From: Amoebidium appalachense
Taxonomy: Eukaryota > Ichthyosporea
NCBI GenBank assembly: GCA_963693365.1
Contig: CAVNZM010000004.1
Span: 9,672,001 to 9,736,000 of the forward strand
Direction: 5' to 3'
DNA: 64,000 bases
Part shown: one piece after another, positions 55,445 to 64,000 of the stretch
Layout of the letters: every line of letters begins with the position of its first letter
How positions within the stretch are numbered: position 1 is the stretch's first letter
Position numbers and translations under genes: made by a program
The notes under the pieces: generated by a model
The model's database searches: none
What the model saw: only the letters and a program-made list of their open reading frames with translations
Told to the model about the DNA's origin: nothing

Positions 55445-55638
55445 GTACACACGTACAGGATCCCCGTGTGCCCGCCAGCGAAGCCGAACAGATAGTAGCG
55501 GCTGTGAGAGCCAACGGAAGAGAGGTGTGGTACTGCCTTGCAAAGGATGAGGGGCATGGGTTTGCAAAGAAGACAAACAGAGATTTCTGGACAAACAGTT
55601 TCCTGTATTTCCTTGAAAAGGAGCTTGGAATGCAATAA
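43786..55638 (+). CDS. S9 (prolyl oligopeptidase) family serine peptidase, 13 exons, 637 aa
   Basis: Exons: 43786-43962, 45087-45264, 46320-46644, 47334-47447, 48166-48311, 48935-49041, 49263-49375, 50332-50383, 50871-50948, 52705-52891, 53406-53544, 54402-54519, 55459-55638. Their sum is 1914 bases and every phase matches. Residues about 60-390 are the beta-propeller ([56 protein letters not shown]). The alpha/beta hydrolase domain follows: oxyanion-region HGGPE (His414-Glu418), nucleophile motif GGSYGGYM (Ser495, split across introns 10/11), Asp579 in NDPRVP and His611 in DEGHGF. The triad is complete, so an active peptidase is likely; relatives cleave short peptides (dipeptidyl/acylaminoacyl-peptidase type). 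No signal peptide: probably cytosolic. Intron 5 appears to use a GC donor (CAG|GCATGA). Introns 1 and 9 carry near-identical R1 repeats; intron 4 has a 56-bp array. Converges on the phosphohydrolase gene. Confidence 0.92.
44548..44828 (+). mobile_element. R1 repeat, copy in peptidase intron 1 (sense)
   Basis: 281 bp from GCTGCAACTTTAACCCCCGG to TTTTTGACGCATTCAA, followed directly by a C-tract and preceded by another C-tract. Differs from the copy at 52345-52625 at only three positions. No open frame of note; contains GGTCGAAACTC, which loosely resembles a pol III B box. Confidence 0.85.
47434..47730 (+). repeat. 56-bp tandem array copying an exon/intron junction
   Basis: The end of peptidase exon 4 with its donor (GTGGCTGATATCAG|GTATAAGTCCCA, 47434-47459) recurs at 47490, 47546, 47602 and 47657, then as a decayed copy near 47714. 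Spacing is 56, 56, 56, 55 and about 57 bp. Copies 2 and 3 keep the exon-end and donor bases intact; copy 4 has lost the AG|GT; copies 5 and 6 keep a GT. Confidence 0.92.
48545..48655 (+). mobile_element. Degenerate R1-like segment in peptidase intron 5
   Basis: Words such as TTGCATATTGTCTTTGTGTGGC and CTTTGTACTTCATACT line up in order with the 3' third of R1 (ATGCATACTCTTTATGTATGGC ... CTTGTGTACTTCGTACT). Sense orientation relative to the host gene. Strongly diverged. Confidence 0.45.
48832..48920. repeat. (CA)n microsatellite before peptidase exon 6
   Basis: CA/CGCA repeat that continues to the acceptor cgcacag at 48934. Confidence 0.9.
50950..51006. repeat. (GT)n microsatellite starting at the donor of peptidase intron 9
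   Basis: Exon 9 ends CAG at 50948 and the intron is GTGTGTGT... from its first base for about 57 bases. Farther on in the same intron are G-tracts (51040-51136), C-tracts (51539-51588) and a (CA)n tract (51627-51690). Confidence 0.95.
52345..52625 (+). mobile_element. R1 repeat, copy in peptidase intron 9 (sense)
   Basis: 281 bp, three substitutions from the 44548 copy. Its 3' end runs into AA, a C-tract, an A-tract of about 29, then (CA)n and the acceptor of exon 10 at 52705. Confidence 0.85.
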
Positions 55639-56820
55639 GTGGGTCAAGACGGTTCCTGATTGGTATTGAAAAACAGCTTGGAATACACAATGGTTGAATC
55701 ACAATGCAGCATCTGATTGGTTGATGGTGTGCATAATAGACAAGTGGCAGTGGCAAGCACATAGTTGGATTTAAATATCTTTAAAATTATTGAGTGTTTG
55801 CACTGGGAATCGATTCTTGGTGGAATTATTTCGATTGCTGCAGGGGTGCTGTGGAATAGTAGCAGTGCTCTATTTATAGATGCTGATAAGGCTGTTTGAA
55901 ATATTTCCTAGGGGGAAGCTACATATATGAAACCCAAGTTTTTACTTCTTATTTTCCAATTTCTTCTTCCCCTTCGTTTTCTATTCTCCGGGCCTTCCCC
56001 CCCCCCCCCCCCCCCCCACAAAAAAAAAAAAGGTCTTGTAAATCCAAATCTGTGCTTCTCTGCAATTGAGGTGTAGGTAGCCTCGTGAAAGCGTGACACG
56101 ATCGGTGCTTAAGCAAGTGAGTCATGAACTTATTTCACATACACAGGATATTTATTCATTCAATCATCTATAAGACTTTCTTCTGCCTCGTTTCTTTTAA
56201 TTTCTTCTTTCTCCTTTTTTCTTTTCCTTTTTTTTTTGGTCATTTTAATGCAGCACCTACCGCACCACCAGGTGGCTTGTGGACAGCTATAGAGTCAATC
56301 GCGAATAAACGGTAAACGGTGGCGGATACTTTGCAATGCCCGGACAAAAGAAACCCGGAAACTCAGTTTTTTAGGAACGAGTTATTCAAAAACCGGGGGA
56401 AAAAACCCAGAAATTTAGAATGGACACATCACCAACACCATGGACCACATCTGACCCTAGGCCTCCCACGGGGAAATTGGAATGTGGATAGACGTGTTGG
56501 CTATAGACTAAATGGCAGCCGGCCACACGCGCATTGTGTCAACTGTTTAAACCTTATCGATCTTGCCCCGATCTGTCCACACATGTGTGTGACGGTGTGT
56601 ATGTGGCTGGTTGGGTGGGAGTGGGTGGGTGGGTGGGTGTGGGATGGGATGGTGCGCGGGGGGGGGGGGGGGGGGCAGCATACAGATCTTGAGTCAGCTT
56701 TTGCAACTGTGGCACACACGCGGAGGATTTTTCAATTTTATTCTCTTCATTTATATGTTTTTCAAAACAAAAGACAACAACACCCAAAAAAATTCTTAAA
56801 ATAGCCCTGCCACGCTGCCC

Positions 56821-56866
<46 letters not shown>

Positions 56867-56954
56867 ACCACCACCACCACCACCATTCACATGCCCTTCT
56901 TTATGCAACTATCCCTCTCCAAAAAAAGAGAGTAGAGCAAATGAATTTAACCCC
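55639..56954. other. Spacer between convergent genes
   Basis: Holds the 3' ends of the peptidase (+) and phosphohydrolase (-) genes. Contains a C-tract/A-tract (55997-56030), a T-rich stretch (56160-56240), a GGGT-rich stretch, and a long C-tract followed by CCA repeats (56821-56884). No coding signal. Confidence 0.55.
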
Positions 56955-57770
56955 CTAATACTGTGCAACGTAGTCGACAAACTCGAGCACGGCCCCAATG
57001 GGCAGGTGGTCAGAGGGGTGCCATGAGTTTGGGGGGTAGTCCCCTAGATCTACCAGACCCTTCCGCTCCGCCGTGATTGGTTCAAGCACCGCATGCAGGC
57101 GCATGGTTCGAGGAGTGTAAAAGATGTAGTCAAACGCAGCAGCAAAAATGCCCTCAAAGGCCCCGGCAAGGCCTACACCGCATGTGGCCATGTCGTGTTC
57201 CACCCCCCAGTATTTGCCCTCCTCTAGCTCGGCACCATATATGGAAAGGAACTCTGTGTATCAGTGGCGGTGGTGGTGGAAGTGGCGTGTGTGTGGGTGT
57301 GAGGGTGTGTGTGAGTGGGTGGGTGGGTGGGTGGAGAGGGGAGGGGAGGAGCTGGAGGGGTGAGGGGGAGGGGGGAGGGAGGGAGGTGGGGGGGTAAGGG
57401 GTAAAGAAAGGGTTAGAGGGGCAGCACAAAAGGAACCTATGGTGGTGATCGGTCAGCTGAAACCCCGGGGGAGGGGGGGAGGGGGGGGGGGGCTAAGAGT
57501 GTGGTCCAGAGCAAGGATTAAGCATTTGCGACGGACATCGCAAGACATATTCTGAAAGCAGGACAGCACTTGGAACTAGGTGTATCATTGGTAGAGAGCC
57601 CATGGGTGGGTGGGTGGCGGGGGGGGGGGGGGGGGGGGGGGGGGGCTAAGAGTGTGGTCCAGAGCAAGGATTAAGCATTTGCGACGGACATCGCAAGACA
57701 TATTCTGAAAGCAGGACAGCACTTGGAACTAGGTGTATCATTGGTAGAGAGCCCATGGGTGGGTGGGTGG

Positions 57771-57806
<36 letters not shown>

Positions 57807-57940
57807 TAGAATGCGTTATAGAAGAAATAGTACACATTCATAGCGGACAACACAAAGCAGAGTGCAAACCACACACAAAGAGTATGCATAATAAGCAGAG
57901 CCCAAGAACCCATTCAGTGTGTGTGTTGTTGTTGGAGGAG

Positions 57941-57975
<35 letters not shown>

Positions 57976-58296
57976 GGGGAAAGCACACAGTACGAAGTAC
58001 AAAGATGCACAGCGAGAGCACAGTACATGACAAGAAAAAAGTTGAACCCAACAGAGAAACTAATGCAAGCAACATATTTCAGAGCCCATCCCTAGTGACC
58101 GATACGTAAGAGGAAGGGCAGATGCTATGTGACACCCATACAGCTTGGATCAATGGAATACATCGTATGCATGGGAGCTTGCATTTGGTTTGGGTGTGTT
58201 GTGTGTATCTGGAAGGGGTGACAGCCGGTCTCTGGGAGTGGTAGTGGTGATGGGGTGTAGGTCTGTGTGTGTGCGCGCGAGTATGTGTATGTGTAT

Positions 58297-58327
<31 letters not shown>

Positions 58328-58387
58328 GGGGGGGTAATTGCTAACAAGACCAAGAAAACTGAAGGGAGCCAAAGGCAACCCATGGAT

Positions 58388-58425
<38 letters not shown>

Positions 58426-59527
58426 TGCACCCACCTTCAAAGCTCAGTCCCTTCACCCCCGACTTTTCCATTGCGGCCACCGCCGCCCGATACTCACTGC
58501 CCCGTCCGTACGCTCTATTTATAGTAACAAGCCACTTTTCAACCCCCTCCATGTCCATAAACCCCCCCTCGGTCACGTATTGGTTGTACATTTTCCGAAT
58601 TGCTTCAACAAATTCCGGTTTCATTTTCCCGTCTGAATCCCGGAAGGTCGAGACGAGCTCTTTGGCCAGGTAGGTGGGAGGCCGGGTATTCCCGCTTTCA
58701 CTTTCGTAAATCTCCGAGTAAGCATCTTTCAAAGGCGCAAATGCATTCTTCTTTGCCTTGCTTGTGATTTTAACATCCGGGTATGAAATTTCGGTAAATT
58801 CAGGCGCTACTTCCCCATTAAGCAAAAGGTGGCCGACCGCTGTGCTATTTTGGGTCTCTCCGTGTAGGCCACCGCAGCTATTAAAGTCACCGCAAACAAT
58901 TAATCGCGCATCTGCAGGGGTATGCTTTAACTTGGCAAGATGTTTTCGTACCGTCTCAACTCCATCGTGTACCTGTGTGCGTGTGCGTGTGTGTGCGTGT
59001 GTGTTGTGGTGGTGGTGTCGGTGGGTGGTTAGGGGGGGGGAGGGGGGGGAGGGGGGAAAGGGACGCAGGGGGGGAGGGAGGAGGAGGGGAGGGGGGGGGG
59101 GGGGGGGAAGGGGGAGGGGAAGAGAGAGAGAAGGGTGGCGGGGTTGGGGGGTGGGTGGTGACTGTGCGTGTGTGTAGGTGTGTGTGTATGTGTGTGGTGG
59201 TGGTGGTGGGGGGCGTGTGTGTGTGTGGGGGGGGGGGGGGGGGGGGGGAGGGGGAGGGGATATGTTAAGTTAGGGAAGTAGACCAATTCCTACAGTTTAG
59301 GGAGGGGGACACATGAGGCAGACAGACATGTTTGGATGAAAAGATTCCTGGTCTCCTGTCTGTGTGGTTGGTAACCTCCCCCACCTACATCCCATCTCTC
59401 TTCTCGTACTATTCATTCTTTGGTTGGCTCGAATACACTTTTTTACTTTTTTTTTGTTCGCTCTTTCTTTCTTCCTTTCTTCTTTTCTTTCTTTCGTTCT
59501 TTCTTTCCCCCCCCCTTTTTTTTTTTT

Positions 59528-59570
<43 letters not shown>

Positions 59571-60023
59571 CTGTTGATCTTTTCCAGATATAACCCCCCC
59601 CCCCCCCCCTTTTTTTGGGTGTGAACTGACCCGCCTGCTGGCCCCCAAATCTGTGTTACTTTCTTCTAAAGAACAGAAACAAACATCCAACTAAGCATCC
59701 TTAAAAGACACCTATACCAACGAACAAACACATGAACATACATGCCGGCTCATGCACCCACACACAAGCCAGGCACATTCTTCTCGCCCCCTTAACCTTT
59801 CCCCCTCGCCCCGGACCATGCTATTGCGTCCTCCCCAACCCCTGCCACAAATCCTTGTTAAGAGCCCCACGGGAGGGAAAACGGGAGCAAGGGACAGACG
59901 AATAGCAAGGAGGGGCGAGGGTAGGAGGATGGGCAGGTAGGCGGGTGGGAGAATGACTCATTGGGGGGGGAGAAGAAGGGGGGGGGGGGGGGGGAAGGGG
60001 GGGGGGAGGGGGGGGGGGGGAGA

Positions 60024-60059
<36 letters not shown>

Positions 60060-60717
60060 CACACAAACAAGTATTGTTTCTGGTGTCGTTGCCAACCTCC
60101 CCCCCCCCCCCCCACCACCACCACCACCACCACACACAAACACAAACACAAACACAAACACACATATGTGTACGCTACCCCGCTGCATCACCAGACACAT
60201 CGCACAGGCACCCACACAAACATGATTCCAAGATCTCAACACCCACCTGTCTCAGCCTGTCGGCCGGGCATGGGCCTGCAGTTAGGTGGCAGTTTATCAC
60301 CCACACAAGACCCCCTTTGCCCACCTCCCTTAGGCCCGTCACCAGCGTCCTGTCTCTGTGAAAAACACCATCGAGTTCATGTTTCCCGGTTTTCCAGAAC
60401 GTTGCCGAGCGAAACCTATACTTCGTGTGGAGAATGTGGTCATAGCCCAGGCCCTTCATGAAGTCAAAATCACTCTCAAAACTGTCAGCGGATGCCTCTT
60501 GTATGCACACAACGTCTGCGTCATATGCGCTAATTTGCTCTTTGAGTAGACCCTTTCTGAATTCCCATGTTCTATGTTCTTCAGGTATCGTTGTGGAGTA
60601 GTACTTGTAAACCCACCACCCATCGCTTGAATTAGGAAGAAGTACGTTGTAAGAAAGGAGGGAAAGGCCGTGTGCGAGTGAGGGCAACTTGGATCCATTG
60701 GGGATGAGCTTGGACAT
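56955..60717 (-). CDS. Endonuclease/exonuclease/phosphatase (EEP) family phosphohydrolase with EF-hand-like insert, 3 exons, 435 aa
   Basis: Exons 60247-60717, 58435-58972, 56955-57253; phases 0 and 1 agree. EEP motifs are all present: SYNVLLP (Asn24), CIQEA (Glu74), INCHLTAG (His144), LIVCGDFNSCGG (Asp186, Asn188) and the C-terminal WHPSDHLPIGAVLEF (Asp418, His419). These metal- and catalysis-related residues place it with CCR4-like/nocturnin-type EEP enzymes that cut phosphodiester bonds in RNA or nucleotides. Between the GDFN and SDH motifs, roughly residues 230-340 add a helical region (DGKMKPEFVEAIRKMYNQYV, then GVKGLSFEEFLSIYGAELEE) of EF-hand-like character, as in the plant and protist 'calcium-binding EEP' family; the calcium loop is imperfect, so binding is uncertain. 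No signal peptide. Intron 2 holds partial R1 repeats and a 153-bp duplication. TATATAAG lies about 40 bases before the ATG. Confidence 0.9.
57493..57771. repeat. 153-bp tandem duplication in phosphohydrolase intron 2
   Basis: The 126-base segment from ctaagagtgtggtccagag to gggtgggtgggtggc occurs at 57493-57618 and again, with no difference I can see, at 57646-57771. A G-tract separates the copies and another follows the second. Confidence 0.92.
57822..58028 (-). mobile_element. Two partial R1-like copies in phosphohydrolase intron 2 (sense)
   Basis: On the minus strand, GGGCTCTGCTTATTATGCATACTCTTTGTG and the following words match the 3' half of R1 and end GCATTCTAACTG next to a C-tract. Just upstream (57980-58028) a second fragment, CTTTGTACTTCGTACTGTG, also ends at a C-tract. 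Both have the same direction as the host gene. Confidence 0.65.
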
Positions 60718-60752
60718 GGTGAGAGAAACAAAAAATACAGAACTTGGGGTAG

Positions 60753-60760
60753 CTTATATA
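60753..60760 (-). promoter_or_regulatory. Candidate TATA box of the phosphohydrolase gene
   Basis: TATATAAG on the minus strand, 36-43 bases upstream of the ATG at 60717. Position fits a very short 5' UTR; no transcript start is known. Confidence 0.4.
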
Positions 60761-61026
60761 CAGTTATCACGGAAGTATACGTTTAGCAGCAGCGCTGCCT
60801 AGGTCGAAAGGTGTATAGTAATGAGAAATTTACCATGTAGTACTTGAAAATGAAGGACGGCAAAAATGCCGCAAAATCTTTTATGATTGGACAAGATGGT
60901 ATCACAATGTATTTCATTGGCTAATAGCGTACCACCTTATGTCAGTATGTCCTTGGCAATTGGGTGCCACCACTGTGCCACTGTCCCACATAGGCGGGGT
61001 GCATGCACCTACGGCCGGACACACGT

Positions 61027-61449
61027 GACTGCCATGTGCGTGTGTATGTCCATGCCATGGATCATGAATTGACTAGTCAGGCCTCATAGTCATGACATGC
61101 ATATGCAGCGCTCCTGGTGCACAGCGGGTTATTATTATATCACACAGTATGCTAGTGTGCACGCGTGTAGGTTGTGCAATGGACTCGCAAACTCAAATAT
61201 TAATTGAATTTCGTGTTCGAACAGATTCTGTCGATGCGTCACAATCATAACATGAATTTGAGTTTGCGAGTCCATGGCAAAACCTACACGCGTGCACACT
61301 AGCAGCTCACACTAGCATACTGTTTGATAATAGCCCGCTGTGCACCAGGAGCGCTGCATATGCATGCTTCTGACTATGAAGCCCAACTAATCAAGTCATG
61401 ATCCATGGCATGGACATGTAACACATGTGCGCATGCGAACATGGCAGTC
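61027..61449. mobile_element. Large foldback element, about 170-190-bp arms
   Basis: The left arm (61027-61198) and right arm (61256-61449) are imperfect reverse complements. Matching blocks include GACTGCCATGT / ACATGGCAGTC, CCATGCCATGGATCATGA / TCATGATCCATGGCATGG, GCGCTCCTGGTGCACAGCGGG / CCCGCTGTGCACCAGGAGCGC and GTGTGCACGCGTGTAGGTT / AACCTACACGCGTGCACAC. About 57 bases form the centre. Non-coding. Looks like a foldback/MITE-type element or a palindromic duplication. Confidence 0.8.
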
Positions 61450-61703
61450 TATAGGCTATCGCCACAATTTCCAGCCTGAGGATCACCCTTTTAAATTTAC
61501 CAGCATTGTCAGATGGATTTGAACATGTATATATTACCATGCTCCCAGTCGTCTTCTGATTCGGGCTCCTTTCCTCCTCACGGTGACAGTGCCACGAGAG
61601 GTGGCATCCGTGTGAACACGTTCGAAAGGATTGTCCGTGTGAGCATGCCAAGGTGCCATGACTTTTTGATGCATAGGCATGTGCTCCGGAAGCCTTGGCG
61701 GGA

Positions 61704-61746
<43 letters not shown>

Positions 61747-62197
61747 CGGGATCGACACGAATTCCCGAACACCCTCTTTGGTGTGGATTAGCCAGGGGGT
61801 TTTATACGTACCAGTAGAACTTAAATCGGCTGCCTGGCCAATCCCATATCTTGGTTAAAAAATAACCTGAACCTAATATTGGCGATTTAGCATCGACCCA
61901 GTTGCGATGCATTTTGCCTTGGATCTATTGCTTTTACCAATAAAGTTCAAATAAACAACTTGTACTAATAAAAATAAGATGAATATCAAAAAATAACTCT
62001 ATACTATTAGCCCTTCCAATATTTACCATTGAAAAGGGGTTCTTACTGTTACAGGGGGAACCTTTCCAAACTTGATCTATTATGGTAATCATATACGGGC
62101 AGGTAGTTTGCATATGCTCCGAGGGTACAAGACACCTCCTTCTGGAGCCTCGCGTCTAGGGAAAAAAAAAAAGGGAAAGAAAGAAAGAAAAGAAGAA

Positions 62198-62230
<33 letters not shown>

Positions 62231-62393
62231 TGGAAACATACTTGTGGATATGGCAAGCAGGGGAAATGAACGAAGATCAGAGCAAGAGAGAAAGGAGAGA
62301 AAAAGTTTAAGTGCTCATCAGAAATTTAGCTGGACCTTGAAAAATAACTAGATAACTAGAATTTATGTGGTGACATTTTGTGTCCCATCCTCA

Positions 62394-62431
<38 letters not shown>

Positions 62432-62451
62432 GGTCACAAATCCAAACCACA

Positions 62452-62502
<51 letters not shown>

Positions 62503-62637
62503 GCAACCCAAGATACATTGCTAGTAAAATCTATTTCTAATAGGCGCTATCTGAACACATCAAAATTGACATCTACACACACACAAGCACACACACACAA
62601 GCACACACGCGCACACACACTCTCTCTCTCTCACTCA

Positions 62638-63670
62638 CTAGTTGTTATTGTTGCTGCTCTTGCTGCTGCTCTCAGATCGTTTTGTCACGAGGCCAACTGG
62701 ACGGTCCCGTCCGTTCCTCTGTTAAGAAACAACGTGGGGAGATAAGTGCGTGCACGTGTGTAAAACATTTCACCTGAGAGGCTCTCCATCAGAACCACCC
62801 AATTCTGTGAAGTGAAGATACAACGGGCCAAAGACTGATCTAGTACTAGCACAGGGAGGAGGAGGAGGAGGAAAGAGGAGGGGGGATGTGAAGCAGCATA
62901 TACCTTAAGGTACAGTCCACATGCGTTGCACAGCCAGCCAGTTGTTGCGCCCATCCTCCAAGTACTCGATATCTCCGTGCGGCACTGCTCATTGCTGCAC
63001 ACCTTAACCGGCCCATCAGATGCTGCACGTGTGCTCTCTCCCTTAACCACTGACGTGCGCCGCTGGATCTTGACCTTGCCGCTGCGTTCCTTTTCCGGCG
63101 CGGTGTTGCCTAAAAAGGGATCAAGAAAAGGGGTTGCCACGTTAATGTCAGGTATTTCTTTAAAGGTTTCTTTAAAGACACGAACCTGGCCCTCACAACT
63201 TATCGTGACTGAAATAGGCCATTCTCAAATATTCAGTCCCCCCCCCCCCCCCCCCCCCAAAAAAAAGGGGGGGGGGGGGGGGGGGGTTGAATGCGGAACA
63301 CGGTACGAAGTACGCATACACGAAGGACACATGCAAAGGCAAACATTCAAGTATGCAACATAGCCATGCGCACAGTATGCGTCATAAGCAGAGCCCATCC
63401 TCAGGGAGGGCCCAAGTCATCAATTGCGTCTGAGTTTCGACCCCTTAACCCGCGTATATACGACTCTCCAACTCAGACAGCAGCATCAACTGAACTTGGG
63501 AGGGTCAACCCGTCTTGATCAAAGACGAGCAGGGTTGCTTATGCAAGCATGGTGAGCAAATCGGTGAATATGTGTGTGCAAACTAATGCAGTGCAGCGAA
63601 AAATGCGTATGTGCTTACAGATGCACGACACAGAGCAACCATGCCCGGTTGCATGGAAGTAAATCGGTCT

Positions 63671-63715
<45 letters not shown>

Positions 63716-64000
63716 AAGCACACACCTGGCACCGAGATAGATTATTTTGGTGGGTGCACGTGCAACAGCCACCCACAGACTTAAAACCAAGACCTGGCAA
63801 CCAGACACACACACACACACACACACACACGCAGGCATGCAGTCACACACACACGCACACACACAAGAACCTACCAGAGATGTCCATGGAAGAGTCACGA
63901 GGGGAGCATTTGATATTGTCCTTTGAACCGCTAGTCCATGAGGGTTGGTAGGGCCGTGGACGGACATCTTCGTTTTTGCGCACACGTGACTCACTCTGCA
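62638..64000 (-). CDS. GATA-type zinc finger protein, 5' truncated at right edge, 3 visible exons
   Basis: Exons on the minus strand: >63875-64000, 62904-63109 and 62638-62718; phases 1 and 0 agree. The visible protein is a Ser/Arg-rich N-terminal piece (CSPRDSSMDIS), a basic stretch (KERSGKVKIQRRT), and a GATA finger CSNEQC...STWRMG...WLCNACGLYLK. Splicing to the last exon continues it as RNGRDRPVGLVTKR, matching the usual GATA pattern GLYxKxxxxxRPxxxxxK, so that intron is well supported. The protein ends in a Ser/Asn-rich tail (SESSSKSSNNNN). The first knuckle is Cys-X4-Cys instead of Cys-X2-Cys. The role would be sequence-specific DNA binding in the nucleus. If nothing lies upstream, translation could start at ATG 63887 (MDIS), but the frame stays open to the window edge. 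Intron 1 (63110-63874) contains an R1 copy, a G-tract and (CA)n. Confidence 0.82.
63287..63548 (-). mobile_element. R1 repeat, diverged copy in GATA-type gene intron 1 (sense)
   Basis: On the minus strand: CATAAGCAACCCTGCTCGTC, GATCAAGACGGGT, GGTCGAAACTC, CTGAGGATGGGCTCTGCTTA and CGCATTCAA occur in the same order as in the 281-bp copies, with many substitutions between. It ends at a C-tract in the sense direction, like the other copies. Confidence 0.75.

Larger units (their letters stand above)
60718..62637. other. Intergenic region upstream of the phosphohydrolase gene
   Basis: Holds the TATA candidate, the large inverted repeat (61027-61449), a G-tract (about 61708-61746), AT-rich unique sequence, another G-tract (about 62200-62229), and a C-tract plus (CA)n/(GA)n block (62396-62500). 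No supportable gene. Confidence 0.55.

Overview
This window is nuclear DNA from a eukaryote. The genes are split by spliceosomal introns, often around 1 kb. Between and inside them lies DNA packed with (CA)n/(GT)n microsatellites and unbroken G or C runs of about 15-45 nt. Several genes resemble those of unicellular eukaryotes: a GPR1/FUN34/YaaH-type acetate transporter, a bacterial-type S9 peptidase, a calcium-type EEP phosphohydrolase and divergent GATA factors. A large-genome protist such as an ichthyosporean would fit, but I cannot assign a taxon from the sequence alone.

Layout. Bases 1-5712 (+) hold the last seven visible exons of a RecQ-family DNA helicase whose 5' part lies off the left edge. 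Bases 5.7-12.4 kb are gene-poor, with a 551-bp terminal-inverted-repeat element. At 12409-14070 (+) is an intronless GATA-like factor with an unusual zinc ligand set. From 14 to 29 kb is a repeat region: long microsatellites, about 2-kb tandem segmental copies (17.4-23.4 kb), two copies of a degenerate GTATTCCGTGG minisatellite, and a SINE-like element with an A-rich tail (second copy near 36.9 kb). At 29046-30655 (-) is a two-exon acetate transporter. At 34.7-36.4 kb (-) I reconstruct three small exons of a possible DUF4806-like gene. At 37922-38668 and 42316-43032 (-) are two intronless paralogues of an unrecognised family. At 43786-55638 (+) is a 13-exon S9 prolyl-oligopeptidase-family peptidase whose exons join without a frame break into 637 aa. 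At 56955-60717 (-) is a three-exon EEP phosphohydrolase (435 aa). At 62638 to the right edge (-) is a second GATA-type zinc finger gene, 5' truncated.

The genes do not form one pathway. The most interesting signals are in the introns. (1) A 281-bp repeat family (here 'R1') occurs inside introns of three neighbouring genes, every time in the sense orientation of the host gene, with its 3' end against a C-tract; two copies differ by only 3 bases. (2) Two unrelated genes have regular tandem arrays (79-bp and 56-bp periods) that start across an exon/intron boundary and copy the last exon bases plus the 5' splice site. (3) Many 3' splice sites sit at the end of a (CA)n tract, and several introns open with (GT)n.

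Exon structures were built by eye from reading frame, phase and GT/AG signals; none is backed by RNA data. Low-complexity open frames made of His/Thr, Cys/Val, Pro or Gly runs are microsatellite artefacts and are left out.
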